Source: Planctomycetaceae bacterium
GTDB lineage: Bacteria; Planctomycetota; Planctomycetia; Pirellulales; Thermoguttaceae
NCBI GenBank assembly: GCA_031278315.1
Contig: JAITKS010000334.1
Span: 1-5,543 of the forward strand
DNA: 5,543 nt
Direction of reading: 5' to 3'
Shown here: piece by piece, positions 1 through 5,543 of the stretch
How positions within the stretch are numbered: position 1 is the stretch's first letter
Layout: each line of letters starts with the position of its first letter
The notes under the pieces: model-generated
Seen by the model: only the letters and a program-made list of their open reading frames with translations
Database searches by the model: none
What the model was told of the DNA's origin: nothing
Program-made: the position numbers and the translations under genes

Positions 1-131
1 GCAAAAGCACGATGCCAATCCGTAAACTTACGCTGATTACTTTTATTATCAGTCTTGTTATTATCAGTCTTGTTATTATCAGCATTATCAGCCGATAAAT
101 TGAATAAAGATGCATGTTGCTTATAGGTCAT
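1..131 (-). CDS. N-terminal fragment of an unidentified protein, cut by the left window edge
   Basis: An open frame begins with ATG at 131-129 and runs off the window after 43 full codons. It reads MTYKQHASLFNLSADNAD, then two copies of a Lys-Thr-Asp-Asn-Asn type unit, then a charged stretch ending KFTDWHRAF. The tandem DNA repeat inside it has a 15-base period, a multiple of three, so changes in copy number would keep the frame; this favours a coding role. The low-complexity Asn/Asp/Lys segment looks like a flexible linker before a folded domain that lies outside the window. There is no Shine-Dalgarno sequence; the bases just upstream are A/T-rich with direct repeats. I do not recognise the family. 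A hydrophobic 28-codon frame on the opposite strand (12-98) competes for the same bases, so the call is tentative. Confidence 0.42.
   Translation of the reverse strand, partial: MTYKQHASLFNLSADNADNNKTDNNKTDNKSNQRKFTDWHRAF
43..91. repeat. 15-base tandem repeat (about 2.7 copies) within the partial gene
   Basis: The unit TTATTATCAGTCTTG occupies 43-57 and 58-72 exactly, and its first ten bases recur at 73-82. A further ATTATCAG lies at 84-91. Read on the minus strand it encodes a repeating Asp-Asn-Asn-Lys-Thr pattern. Such short perfect repeats often vary in copy number through replication slippage, which here would lengthen or shorten a linker by five residues. Confidence 0.85.
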
Positions 132-158
132 AAAAATTAGTTGGTTAGTTGTTAATTT

Positions 159-183
159 GTTAATTGTTAAAGTTAATTGTTAA
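159..183. repeat. 12-base direct repeat upstream of the partial gene
   Basis: GTTAATTGTTAA occurs at 159-170 and again at 172-183, a 13-base period, and degenerate relatives (GTTAGTTGTTAATTT) extend left to about 144. The array ends only about a dozen bases before the ATG at 131-129, so it covers the leader and probably the promoter region of that gene. It could be an operator with two sites, or simply an A/T-rich microsatellite of the TTAACAA type. Confidence 0.6.
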
Positions 184-283
184 TAAGAAAATTATTGGTG
201 ATGTTTAACGATGAGTAATATATCAGTTGAATTTTTGTTTTTCAAATTTTTTGGGTTATGAATTTTAAGGATTAATCTTGACA

Positions 284-294
284 CCCTTTCAGGG
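284..294. repeat. Isolated small palindrome sharing its core with the right-end hairpins
   Basis: CCCTTTCAGGG forms a four-pair stem (CCCT/AGGG) with loop TTC. It is the exact reverse complement of CCCTGAAAGGG at 5455-5465 in the right-end hairpin array. In so A/T-rich a setting the G/C triplets stand out. It is best read as a decayed or single copy of the same dispersed intergenic element, in inverted orientation; an 11-base match alone is weak evidence. Confidence 0.4.
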
Positions 295-603
295 ATGGTT
301 TGAAATCATTAAATTGTATTCCTTTTGCAATTAATGGAAAAGAAAACAGTTACTATATATTTTAGTTGAATATATTAGACTCTCAATAGAGACTCAAGGT
401 AGTGTGTCTTTATATTGGTGATTGTTTGGGTTTTAATATGACGGAAATATTTAACTGAAATGTATTTCACCAAAAAATTACAAAAAATGATATTTTAAAT
501 ATACCGTAATTTATAACTACACTTCCACAAAAATTTTTAACCTGAATTTTCTTTGTTTTTTATACTTTTCATTAATTTTTTTTGGAAAATATAACTATAA
601 AAT

Positions 604-706
604 GAAATTCTAAAAAACTCACAAAAAAATTTGTTGTTAGTAAGAACGCTATCGTCTCGACAGAATATTTATAGGCGTTTGTTCTAAAATTAGTTTTTAG
701 AATTTC
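604..706. repeat. Imperfect inverted repeat with nested hairpin (about 103 bases)
   Basis: The outer arms are GAAATTCTAAAAAACT (604-619) and AGTTTTTAGAATTTC (692-706), complementary except for one extra A in the left arm. Nested inside, AACGCTAT (645-652) pairs with ATAGGCGTT (671-679) with one bulged base, around an 18-base loop that holds the most G/C-rich part of the surrounding DNA. Two separate stems around a common centre are less likely by chance than either alone. The element could be an untranslated structured RNA, a 3' untranslated structure of the upstream 617-residue gene, or a short non-autonomous mobile element. I see no convincing target-site duplication outside the arms. Confidence 0.5.
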
Positions 707-719
707 ACATAAATTTGTT

Positions 720-751
720 ACAAAAAAATTCTATTAATCGTTACGTTTAAT
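720..751 (-). terminator. Candidate intrinsic terminator of the 617-residue gene
   Basis: One base beyond the stop codon on the minus strand, ATTAAACG and CGATTAAT (751-744 and 740-733) form an eight-position stem with one T-T mismatch around the loop TAA. The transcript then continues AGAATTTTTTTGT (732-720), giving a U-run. Position, stem, short loop and U-run match the layout of a Rho-independent terminator, but only two stem pairs are G-C, so it would be weak. Confidence 0.4.
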
Positions 752-752
752 T

Positions 753-2606
753 TTACACATCAAGCTCTGTAATAGAAACAGATGTTGTTTCTTGAATTGG
801 AATGTATTCTGTCCATGCTACGGGTACGTTGTAATTGTGTCCTCTAAAATAAACCGAAACATAATCTACTTGTTGATATGTTTTGTATCCGTATGCTGTA
901 ACATTTATATTATCGTCAATTCCATTTGTTGAATAACATTCTGTTTTTAATATTGTTGCCGTTTCACAATCAGACGGATTAAATTTCGCTGTACCCATCT
1001 TATTGACCGCATATTCATGTGCAAAACAACAAAATCGCGACTGATAAATATCCTTGTAAATAAACTCGTGCGGCTTGTACTGCTGATATATCGGTATTGC
1101 CAACAACGGTGCAAATGCAAAATAAACCGCTCTAAAATATTCGTTATTGTAATAATTAAAATTTGTACGTATTGTATTAAGATCATAATGTTGATAATTT
1201 TTTGGATCACCCGAAATATCACGCCACTGTAAATGTGCAGATTTTCCTATCGTTTTACTCGCTAACAAATGTTCGGACTCGATAGTATTTATCATTTTAG
1301 TTTTTGTAAAATTAAAATCATCGCCCCATGAATACGTTGTGTCTTTAAGAAGTTTTATCATTTCACGCTGCGCAATCGGCGTAAATAAGAGACGAAATTC
1401 GACCTCGTTGTTTCTGTTAGTTGCTGCGAAAAGTGCATCAAATTCATTCGCCATCGAAGTAAAATTTTCACCTCTTGCGATTGCTTTACGCATTTGAGTA
1501 TTTATTTTTTTAATTTCACTATTGACAGTTTCTTGCAATTGTTTTTCCGTTAAAATTTCTGTATCTGCCGCCTCACGCGAAAATGATAAATTCGGTGCCG
1601 CTTCATTCCCGTAAACCAAAAAAAATCTATTGTAATAACGCGGACACGGTTTGGTAACATTAGCATATAAGGTTTCTTGTTTTTGTACGGTGCGGTATCT
1701 CGTATTTCTGTTTGAATCTGTATAAGTTTCTTGTTCTGTCCAATAAACAGTCAACGAACCGGTGTATGTTTTTTTTCCAAGACGATGATTTAACGTATAG
1801 AAAAAACAAAACGGATTTCCATTGATTTCTCCGCTTTGAGTAAACAAAGTTGAAACATTGTTATTTTTGTTATCTTTTAAGCCGTATTTTCGATGCAAAT
1901 AATCAAAACGTTTTATATCAAAATAATCGTCGAATTGAATCAGCGGATAAGTTTGTTCCATCAAGCGGCTTGACATATAATGCCGAAACATTTCATTAAG
2001 CGGAGACATTTGAGACCGCGCTAATTTCAGAATTGGTTTTAATTGTTTTTTTAAACCTGCAATACCAATTTGCAATTCTTTGATTTTCGGAATTATCCAT
2101 CGTCTAATTGCGGAAACTGACCAGCTAAATAAAAATATTGCCGCAAACAAAGCCAAGACAAATACAAAATCTGTCATTGATTTATCCCAACTGTTTTGTG
2201 CAATAAAATCATCGGCATTCCCGCTTAAAAAAATAATTGAGACTATAAAAACTATAACACTGATTATAATTAAAAAGGTCAATCTGTTTTGTTTTCTTTT
2301 TTCTTCTGATAATATTTTTTTTTGTCCGTTGATTGCGTCTTTCAGTAAGTTGATTTTCTTAACTGTTCGTTGATTTTCTTTTTCATCGACACCGCTTTTT
2401 TTGATCAAATCTTCTAAAAATTCGCTGACATTTTTTTTGTGTAAATCTTTGTACAATTTTGCGTATTCTTCGAGCGGCTGAAATTCAGAGTTATGATTTT
2501 CTCTTGATTTAGTTTGTTTTTGTGTGTGTGAATCGACAGCAACGGCAGCAGCTGCAAGCGGCGAAACCGTGTGATTCATAATATTAAATTTGTGTGATTT
2601 TTTCAT
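753..2606 (-). CDS. Uncharacterised membrane protein, two transmembrane helices, large C-terminal domain
   Basis: Function unknown. The 617-residue product has a polar N-terminus with an Ala-rich patch (18-23), a charged, probably coiled-coil segment (about 45-108), two hydrophobic helices (about 109-128 and 145-164), an amphipathic Lys-rich helix (about 172-195), then a soluble region of about 410 residues. That region is rich in aromatic residues and Asn. Its striking stretches are LTVYWTEQETYTDSNRNTRY (285-304), VYGNEAAPNLSFSR (331-344), NEVEFRLLFTPIAQREM (400-416), an AFAPLLAIPIYQQY stretch (497-510) and RFCCFAHEY (524-532). No signal peptide or catalytic motif is evident. From memory, similar YGNEAAPxLSFSR and FRLLFTPxAQ motifs occur in uncharacterised Firmicutes and Mollicutes membrane proteins; I could not verify this. 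M1 is chosen because no ATG, GTG or TTG precedes it in frame back to a TGA at 2687-2685. It lies 309 bases behind sbcD and is probably transcribed separately. Confidence 0.88.
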   Translation of the reverse strand: MKKSHKFNIMNHTVSPLAAAAVAVDSHTQKQTKSRENHNSEFQPLEEYAKLYKDLHKKNVSEFLEDLIKKSGVDEKENQRTVKKINLLKDAINGQKKILSEEKRKQNRLTFLIIISVIVFIVSIIFLSGNADDFIAQNSWDKSMTDFVFVLALFAAIFLFSWSVSAIRRWIIPKIKELQIGIAGLKKQLKPILKLARSQMSPLNEMFRHYMSSRLMEQTYPLIQFDDYFDIKRFDYLHRKYGLKDNKNNNVSTLFTQSGEINGNPFCFFYTLNHRLGKKTYTGSLTVYWTEQETYTDSNRNTRYRTVQKQETLYANVTKPCPRYYNRFFLVYGNEAAPNLSFSREAADTEILTEKQLQETVNSEIKKINTQMRKAIARGENFTSMANEFDALFAATNRNNEVEFRLLFTPIAQREMIKLLKDTTYSWGDDFNFTKTKMINTIESEHLLASKTIGKSAHLQWRDISGDPKNYQHYDLNTIRTNFNYYNNEYFRAVYFAFAPLLAIPIYQQYKPHEFIYKDIYQSRFCCFAHEYAVNKMGTAKFNPSDCETATILKTECYSTNGIDDNINVTAYGYKTYQQVDYVSVYFRGHNYNVPVAWTEYIPIQETTSVSITELDV

Positions 2607-2616
2607 CAGGATAATT

Positions 2617-2688
2617 TTATTGGATCGTTTGAAATAATAGATTTCGGATTTTATTGTTGTCGTTGTCGTTATTGTTATTGTTGTTCAT
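2617..2688 (-). repeat. AAC/AAT/GAC triplet run with a 23-codon Asn-rich mini-frame
   Basis: On the minus strand ATG (2688-2686) is followed by eleven codons that are all AAC, AAT or GAC, then KIRNLLFQTIQ and a TAA ending at 2617. The stop is ten bases before the ATG of the 617-residue gene and in a different frame. The run may be just a decayed trinucleotide microsatellite, or the frame may be a short leader peptide coupled to the downstream gene. There is no Shine-Dalgarno sequence and nothing independent supports translation, so I annotate it as a repeat and not as a gene. Confidence 0.5.
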
Positions 2689-2750
2689 TCAGCAAAGACT
2701 TTTTCTGATTGTTTGTCTGTTATTTTTGTTACGAAATTTGTCGAAGTATG

Positions 2751-2774
2751 ATCGTAATAATATTATCGTAATAA
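2751..2774. repeat. Direct repeat ATCGTAATAA, 14-base period
   Basis: ATCGTAATAA occurs at 2751-2760 and 2765-2774, and the junction creates the perfect palindrome ATAATATTAT (2757-2766). It lies about 145-168 bases upstream of the membrane-protein start, where a regulator could bind. The A/T-rich setting makes a chance origin plausible. Confidence 0.4.
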
Positions 2775-2915
2775 AATAGGGACATCTCTAAAAATATTTG
2801 AAATATATCAGTGAAAATTCTCAAAGGTTTAAAGTTTATTTTTCACATTAGTTTTAAAATTCATAACTCAACCAAAATTGAAAAACAAAAATTCTGCTGA
2901 ATATATTAATGTTTT

Positions 2916-4118
2916 TTAATTTAGACGTACTTCTTGTTCGACTTCGCAATAGATTTTTACTAATTCGTTTGTTTCTTCTTCATTGAATTTATTTTCTTTT
3001 AGAAAATTACGAAATAGTTCTACTGGTTCAATTCGTTCAAGTGATATGTTTTGCTCAGGATTAAATTGAAATTGACAAACATTACTATTGAAAACTCTAA
3101 TTAAATTAATCAAGTCTGAATTTTCTTGATTTGCAACAATTGTGTCAACCATGTTAAATAAATCTGCTAGTATATCAGAGCCGTTGTACGCAACCTCAAC
3201 AAACGATTTCATATCATTTGGTAACTCTTTTATAGCTGATTCTATTTCTTCTATTCCGCCTTCGATTCGAATAACGTTTACAAATTTTGGTATAGGTAAA
3301 ATTTCGATATTCGGCTCACGTCCATTAAATTCTACTAATGTTACAGATTTTATTTGTCCAGCTTCGTCAAAGCTCATAGGAATTGGTGAACCGCTATATC
3401 TGCACATTTCTTTTTTGCCGATATTTTGCTGAATATGTAGATGTCCGAAAGCGAAATAATCTATATTTTCGGGGAATAAATCTAATCCGGTTTGCCCCAG
3501 CGTTCCTACATGAATTTCACGCACACCTTCGGAAGTTTTACCGCCGGCAACAAATAGATGTCCCATAACAACAAGAGGAATCGGTTTATTTTTGCGAATC
3601 AATTCTGCTTTTTGACAAATGTCGGCATAATGTTTTTTAATTCCGTTGATAGATTTTTGTTCTCTGCTTTCGGTTGATTCGCCGATTTCGAATCGTCGAA
3701 TATCGCCTTCACGCAGAAACGGAACGGCTGCGATTAACATTTCTAACTCGCCGGAATTTCCGTGAATTTCGATCAATTCACGTTCTATGAAATCTGGTGT
3801 TCCGATCACGTGTATTTTTAATCGTAATAATAATTCACTGGGTGCATCAAGCAGATAGGGCGAATCGTGATTGCCCGCAATTATTACAGATAAACAGCCG
3901 GTGTCTAATAATCGTTTCAAAAAATTGAAATAATCGTTTTGTGTTTCGGCATTGGGTGTAGATGTATCAAAAATATCACCTGCAATCAACAAGATGTCAA
4001 CTTTGCGGATAATTATCGTTTCAATAATCCAATCGAAAAATTTTAAGAATTCTTCTCGGCGGGATTGTCCTTTCCAAGTATGTCCCAAATGCCAGTCCGA
4101 TGTATGTAAAAGTAACAT
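2916..4118 (-). CDS. sbcD: SbcD, nuclease subunit of the SbcCD DNA-processing complex
   Basis: SbcD (Mre11 family) is the metal-dependent nuclease partner of the SbcC ATPase; the complex opens DNA hairpins and degrades double-stranded ends in cytoplasmic repair of stalled forks and palindromes. The 400-residue length is that of E. coli SbcD. The calcineurin-like phosphoesterase motifs are all present in order: SDWHLG (D8, H10), AGDIFDTSTP (D48), AGNHDSP (N83, H84), MGHLFVAGG (H187) and FGHLHIQQ (H226, H228). The family block YSGSPIPMSFDEA follows at 241-253, then the smaller C-terminal domain to 400. ATG at 4118 places HTSDWHLG at residue 5, as is usual. No Shine-Dalgarno sequence is visible; the leader is A/T-rich. 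It starts 26 bases after the amidohydrolase stop, so the two are probably one transcript. No sbcC follows, although that is the common arrangement; the partner must be encoded elsewhere or be absent. Confidence 0.95.
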   Translation of the reverse strand: MLLLHTSDWHLGHTWKGQSRREEFLKFFDWIIETIIIRKVDILLIAGDIFDTSTPNAETQNDYFNFLKRLLDTGCLSVIIAGNHDSPYLLDAPSELLLRLKIHVIGTPDFIERELIEIHGNSGELEMLIAAVPFLREGDIRRFEIGESTESREQKSINGIKKHYADICQKAELIRKNKPIPLVVMGHLFVAGGKTSEGVREIHVGTLGQTGLDLFPENIDYFAFGHLHIQQNIGKKEMCRYSGSPIPMSFDEAGQIKSVTLVEFNGREPNIEILPIPKFVNVIRIEGGIEEIESAIKELPNDMKSFVEVAYNGSDILADLFNMVDTIVANQENSDLINLIRVFNSNVCQFQFNPEQNISLERIEPVELFRNFLKENKFNEEETNELVKIYCEVEQEVRLN

Positions 4119-4144
4119 AATTCTGAAATATTATAAAATTCACT

Positions 4145-5353
4145 TTAACAGATATTTCTAAACAAAGTGAAAACTGCTTTTTTACCTGATTCTATTGTGC
4201 CGTAATTTTCTATTAAACCTAAAAATTTTGCCGCATGAATTGTTGTCATTTGAAAAAAAGTCTCAAGCGGAATTATAGGATTCATAAATACTGCACGTTT
4301 GATTTCATTTGATAAACTTAAATCCGGAGTCGAGGCTTTACTGTCTGTTCCGAGTAATACACAAACTCCGTTGTCTAACATTTTTTGTAACGGAAAATCG
4401 CCGAACCCGAAATAATCGTGTGATCTCGGCGTATAAACTACAGCCATCGTTTCACGGTTCTTTGCGAGAAATTGTATTTCCGAATCATCCAGATAATTAC
4501 AATGAATAACTAAACTCAATTTTGCACGTGATAAAATTTGTAGATAATCCATAGCCCGATTTCCTGCTAGTATTTTTGACGGTTCATAATTCTCATCAAT
4601 TTTACGCATCATCTCGAACAATTTTCCGTCGTATGATTTCAACAATCTTATCTCATCGGGTGATTCTGCCAAGTGCATTGAAATAGGAACGCCGAAATTA
4701 ACAGCAAATTCAATCAAATCAGCCGACACCGTGTGCGGCGCATGAGGTGATAAACCTGAATAAGAATTTTTCGGCAAATTGCAAATCGTTTTAATTTTTT
4801 TCGTAACAGTAATTGAATCCCACGCGATCAATTCAAGATGACGTATCCACTCAATATTTTTTCCGATATCTATTTGATTCGGATTAAAGTCAAAAGGAAT
4901 GATATCTACGACAGCTGCTGTTTCATTATTTTCGGCGAAATATTGTTTCGCCGCTGAAATTGCAAGTGTAGAATCATAAACAGAAGAACGCCGAAACCGC
5001 ATCAATTGATTAATCCATTGATCAAAATTATGACTATAATTGTTCGTTATGATTTTTTGGATCGAAAAATTATTTGTACTTGGATTTTGTGATTTGTAAA
5101 TATTTTCCAGTTCAAGCGGCGATTCGAGTTGGCTCAATTCAAGATGCGCATGAGCATTGATCATACCGGGCAAAATATCATATTGATTTTGGAAATCAAT
5201 TATATCGTCGAATTGAGGTTTCGACGATACGGATAAAATTTTATCATTTTCGATATTAATATATTTTCGTTCAATCAAACCTGTTGTACCTTGTCCGCCA
5301 TCGACATTGGTCATCGTATGAATTTGATTTGCTGTAATTGATTGTAATGTCAT
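4145..5353 (-). CDS. Metal-dependent amidohydrolase, nucleoside/aminodeoxyfutalosine deaminase-like
   Basis: A 402-residue member of the amidohydrolase superfamily (TIM-barrel hydrolases with a small beta-sandwich). The metal ligands are visible: H68 and H70 in GMINAHAHLELS, H227 in MHLAES, H284 in VIHCNY and D337 in LGTDSKAS; E230 is the likely proton-shuttling acid. SPHAPHTVS (202-210) and YTPRSHDYFG (307-316) are typical of the subgroup that removes amino groups from adenine-type rings, such as S-adenosylhomocysteine/methylthioadenosine deaminases and aminodeoxyfutalosine deaminase of futalosine menaquinone synthesis. Which substrate is used cannot be read from the sequence, and no other menaquinone gene lies nearby. 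ATG at 5353 gives an N-terminus (ANQIHTM) that fits the family; Met14 is the alternative. The protein stops soon after GTIESGKKAVFTLF, where I expect relatives to have GKxAD and about 30-50 further residues, so the C-terminal beta-sandwich may be shortened. It is the probable first gene of a two-gene transcript with sbcD; no clear promoter was found upstream. Confidence 0.87.
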   Translation of the reverse strand: MTLQSITANQIHTMTNVDGGQGTTGLIERKYINIENDKILSVSSKPQFDDIIDFQNQYDILPGMINAHAHLELSQLESPLELENIYKSQNPSTNNFSIQKIITNNYSHNFDQWINQLMRFRRSSVYDSTLAISAAKQYFAENNETAAVVDIIPFDFNPNQIDIGKNIEWIRHLELIAWDSITVTKKIKTICNLPKNSYSGLSPHAPHTVSADLIEFAVNFGVPISMHLAESPDEIRLLKSYDGKLFEMMRKIDENYEPSKILAGNRAMDYLQILSRAKLSLVIHCNYLDDSEIQFLAKNRETMAVVYTPRSHDYFGFGDFPLQKMLDNGVCVLLGTDSKASTPDLSLSNEIKRAVFMNPIIPLETFFQMTTIHAAKFLGLIENYGTIESGKKAVFTLFRNIC

Positions 5354-5453
5354 TTATTTTTCGTTATGTAATTTTAATTTGTATTTTCTAAATTTCTTTT
5401 ATTTTTTATACTCATTACACTTTAAATTTCGGTATTCGTTTTAAACTCAACTC

Positions 5454-5531
5454 GCCCTGAAAGGGCAATCAGCATTAGCGTAGGGCGACGCCCTACGGAA
5501 AAAATATAACACACCAAAGCCCTGTAAGGGC
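5454..5531. repeat. Cluster of three GC-rich hairpins sharing GCCCT/AGGGC arms
   Basis: Three palindromes lie within 78 bases: GCCCT-GAA-AGGGC (5454-5466), CGTAGGGC-GAC-GCCCTACG (5479-5497, eight perfect stem pairs) and GCCCT-GTA-AGGGC (5519-5531). The arms are the same pentamer in alternating order with three-base loops. The cluster is far richer in G/C than anything else in the window. It lies upstream of the amidohydrolase start, about 100 bases from its ATG. The form is that of dispersed intergenic palindromes (REP-like elements), which in many bacteria are moved by IS200-like RAYT transposases. No RAYT gene is in the window and the element may continue past the right edge. A transcription terminator for a gene to the right is an alternative, but only the third hairpin has a nearby A/T tract. 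Confidence 0.75.
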
Positions 5532-5543
5532 GGCAGCAAAAAA

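Larger units (their letters stand above)
132..752. other. 621-base intergenic region without a recognisable gene
   Basis: Between the start of the partial gene (131) and the stop of the 617-residue gene (753) I find no convincing coding frame on either strand; stops are frequent and the composition is strongly A/T. Both flanking genes are on the minus strand, so this holds the 3' end signals of one and the upstream region of the other. It contains a 12-base direct repeat close to the left gene, one small GC-rich palindrome, an imperfect inverted repeat of about 100 bases, and a terminator-like hairpin beside the 617-residue gene; these are listed separately. The stretch 300-600 is plain A/T-rich sequence in which I see nothing definite. 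Confidence 0.7.
2607..2915. other. 309-base gap between sbcD and the membrane-protein gene
   Basis: No substantial gene is visible. On the minus strand this is the sbcD 3' region followed by the promoter region of the membrane-protein gene. It contains a 14-base-period direct repeat (2751-2774) and a triplet-repeat run (2653-2685), listed separately. I see no strong hairpin plus U-run after sbcD and no confident promoter: TATATTTC on the minus strand near 2806-2813 resembles the Bacteroidota -7 element TAnnTTTG, but no well-spaced -33 element accompanies it. The length suggests the downstream gene has its own promoter and is not simply the third gene of the operon. Confidence 0.6.

Noticed and set aside
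12..98. Plus-strand 28-codon frame MPIRKLTLITF... with a very hydrophobic helix, resembling a small membrane toxin
   Set aside because: It arises from the reverse complement of the TDNNK-type tandem repeat; there is no ribosome site visible, the upstream context is cut by the window edge, and the minus-strand reading looks more like ordinary protein.
278..306. Plus-strand TTGACA with a 17-base spacer and TGAAAT, resembling a sigma-70 promoter
   Set aside because: The -10 match is only four of six, no plus-strand gene follows, and the palindrome occupying the spacer explains the G/C-rich bases.
132..752. tRNA or other standard RNA gene in the left spacer
   Set aside because: No TTCGA-type arm, CCA end or cloverleaf pairing is visible; the only structure is the inverted repeat listed.
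947..1232. Short open frames on both strands inside the membrane-protein gene
   Set aside because: They overlap a well-supported 617-residue frame, have unlikely composition and no family features.
2080..2373. 97-codon plus-strand frame opposite the transmembrane region
   Set aside because: It is the antisense shadow of the hydrophobic and Lys-rich segments of the membrane protein.
3142..3568. Plus-strand frames opposite sbcD
   Set aside because: The minus strand encodes SbcD with every catalytic motif; these are shadows.
4309..4509. 66-codon plus-strand frame opposite the amidohydrolase
   Set aside because: It lies within the metal-site coding region of the amidohydrolase and has no features of its own.
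5454..5531. CRISPR array
   Set aside because: The three palindromes are not direct repeats of constant length with unique spacers, and no cas gene is present.
284..5531. Functional link between SbcD (a hairpin nuclease) and the palindromes in the window
   Set aside because: The stems are 4-8 pairs, well below the long palindromes known to be SbcCD substrates, so proximity alone is not evidence.

Overview
This is an AT-rich window with three complete protein genes and one gene cut by the left edge, all read from the minus strand. None of the three complete genes has a convincing Shine-Dalgarno sequence; each start codon follows A/T-rich sequence. Together with the low GC content and the compact GC-rich palindromes between genes, this fits a member of the Bacteroidota/Ignavibacteriota (FCB) lineage. 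That placement is an inference and the phylum is not proven. SbcD here looks more like the proteobacterial-type subfamily than the form I associate with typical Bacteroidales, so another phylum remains possible.

Layout in transcription order, right to left: (a) 5454-5531, three short GC-rich hairpins built from the same GCCCT/AGGGC arms, a dispersed intergenic palindrome element. (b) 5353-4145, a metal-dependent amidohydrolase of the nucleoside/aminodeoxyfutalosine deaminase type. (c) 4118-2916, a full-length SbcD nuclease subunit only 26 bases behind it, very probably co-transcribed. (d) 2915-2607, a 309-base gap with a 14-base-period direct repeat and a run of AAC/AAT/GAC triplets. (e) 2606-753, a 617-residue membrane protein of unknown function with two transmembrane helices and a large conserved-looking C-terminal region, followed by a weak terminator-like hairpin. 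(f) 752-132, about 620 bases without a recognisable gene, holding an approximately 100-base imperfect inverted repeat, a degenerate copy of the right-end palindrome and a 12-base direct repeat. (g) 131-1, the start of a further gene with an in-frame 15-base tandem repeat.

The genes do not form one obvious pathway. The amidohydrolase-sbcD pair is unusual because sbcD normally precedes sbcC, yet no sbcC lies downstream here. The 617-residue protein is the least explained gene. I see no CRISPR array, tRNA, rRNA, transposase or defence cassette, and no clear evidence of a new biological system. The points most worth a second look are the uncharacterised membrane protein, the split of sbcD from sbcC, and the small palindromic and inverted-repeat elements.
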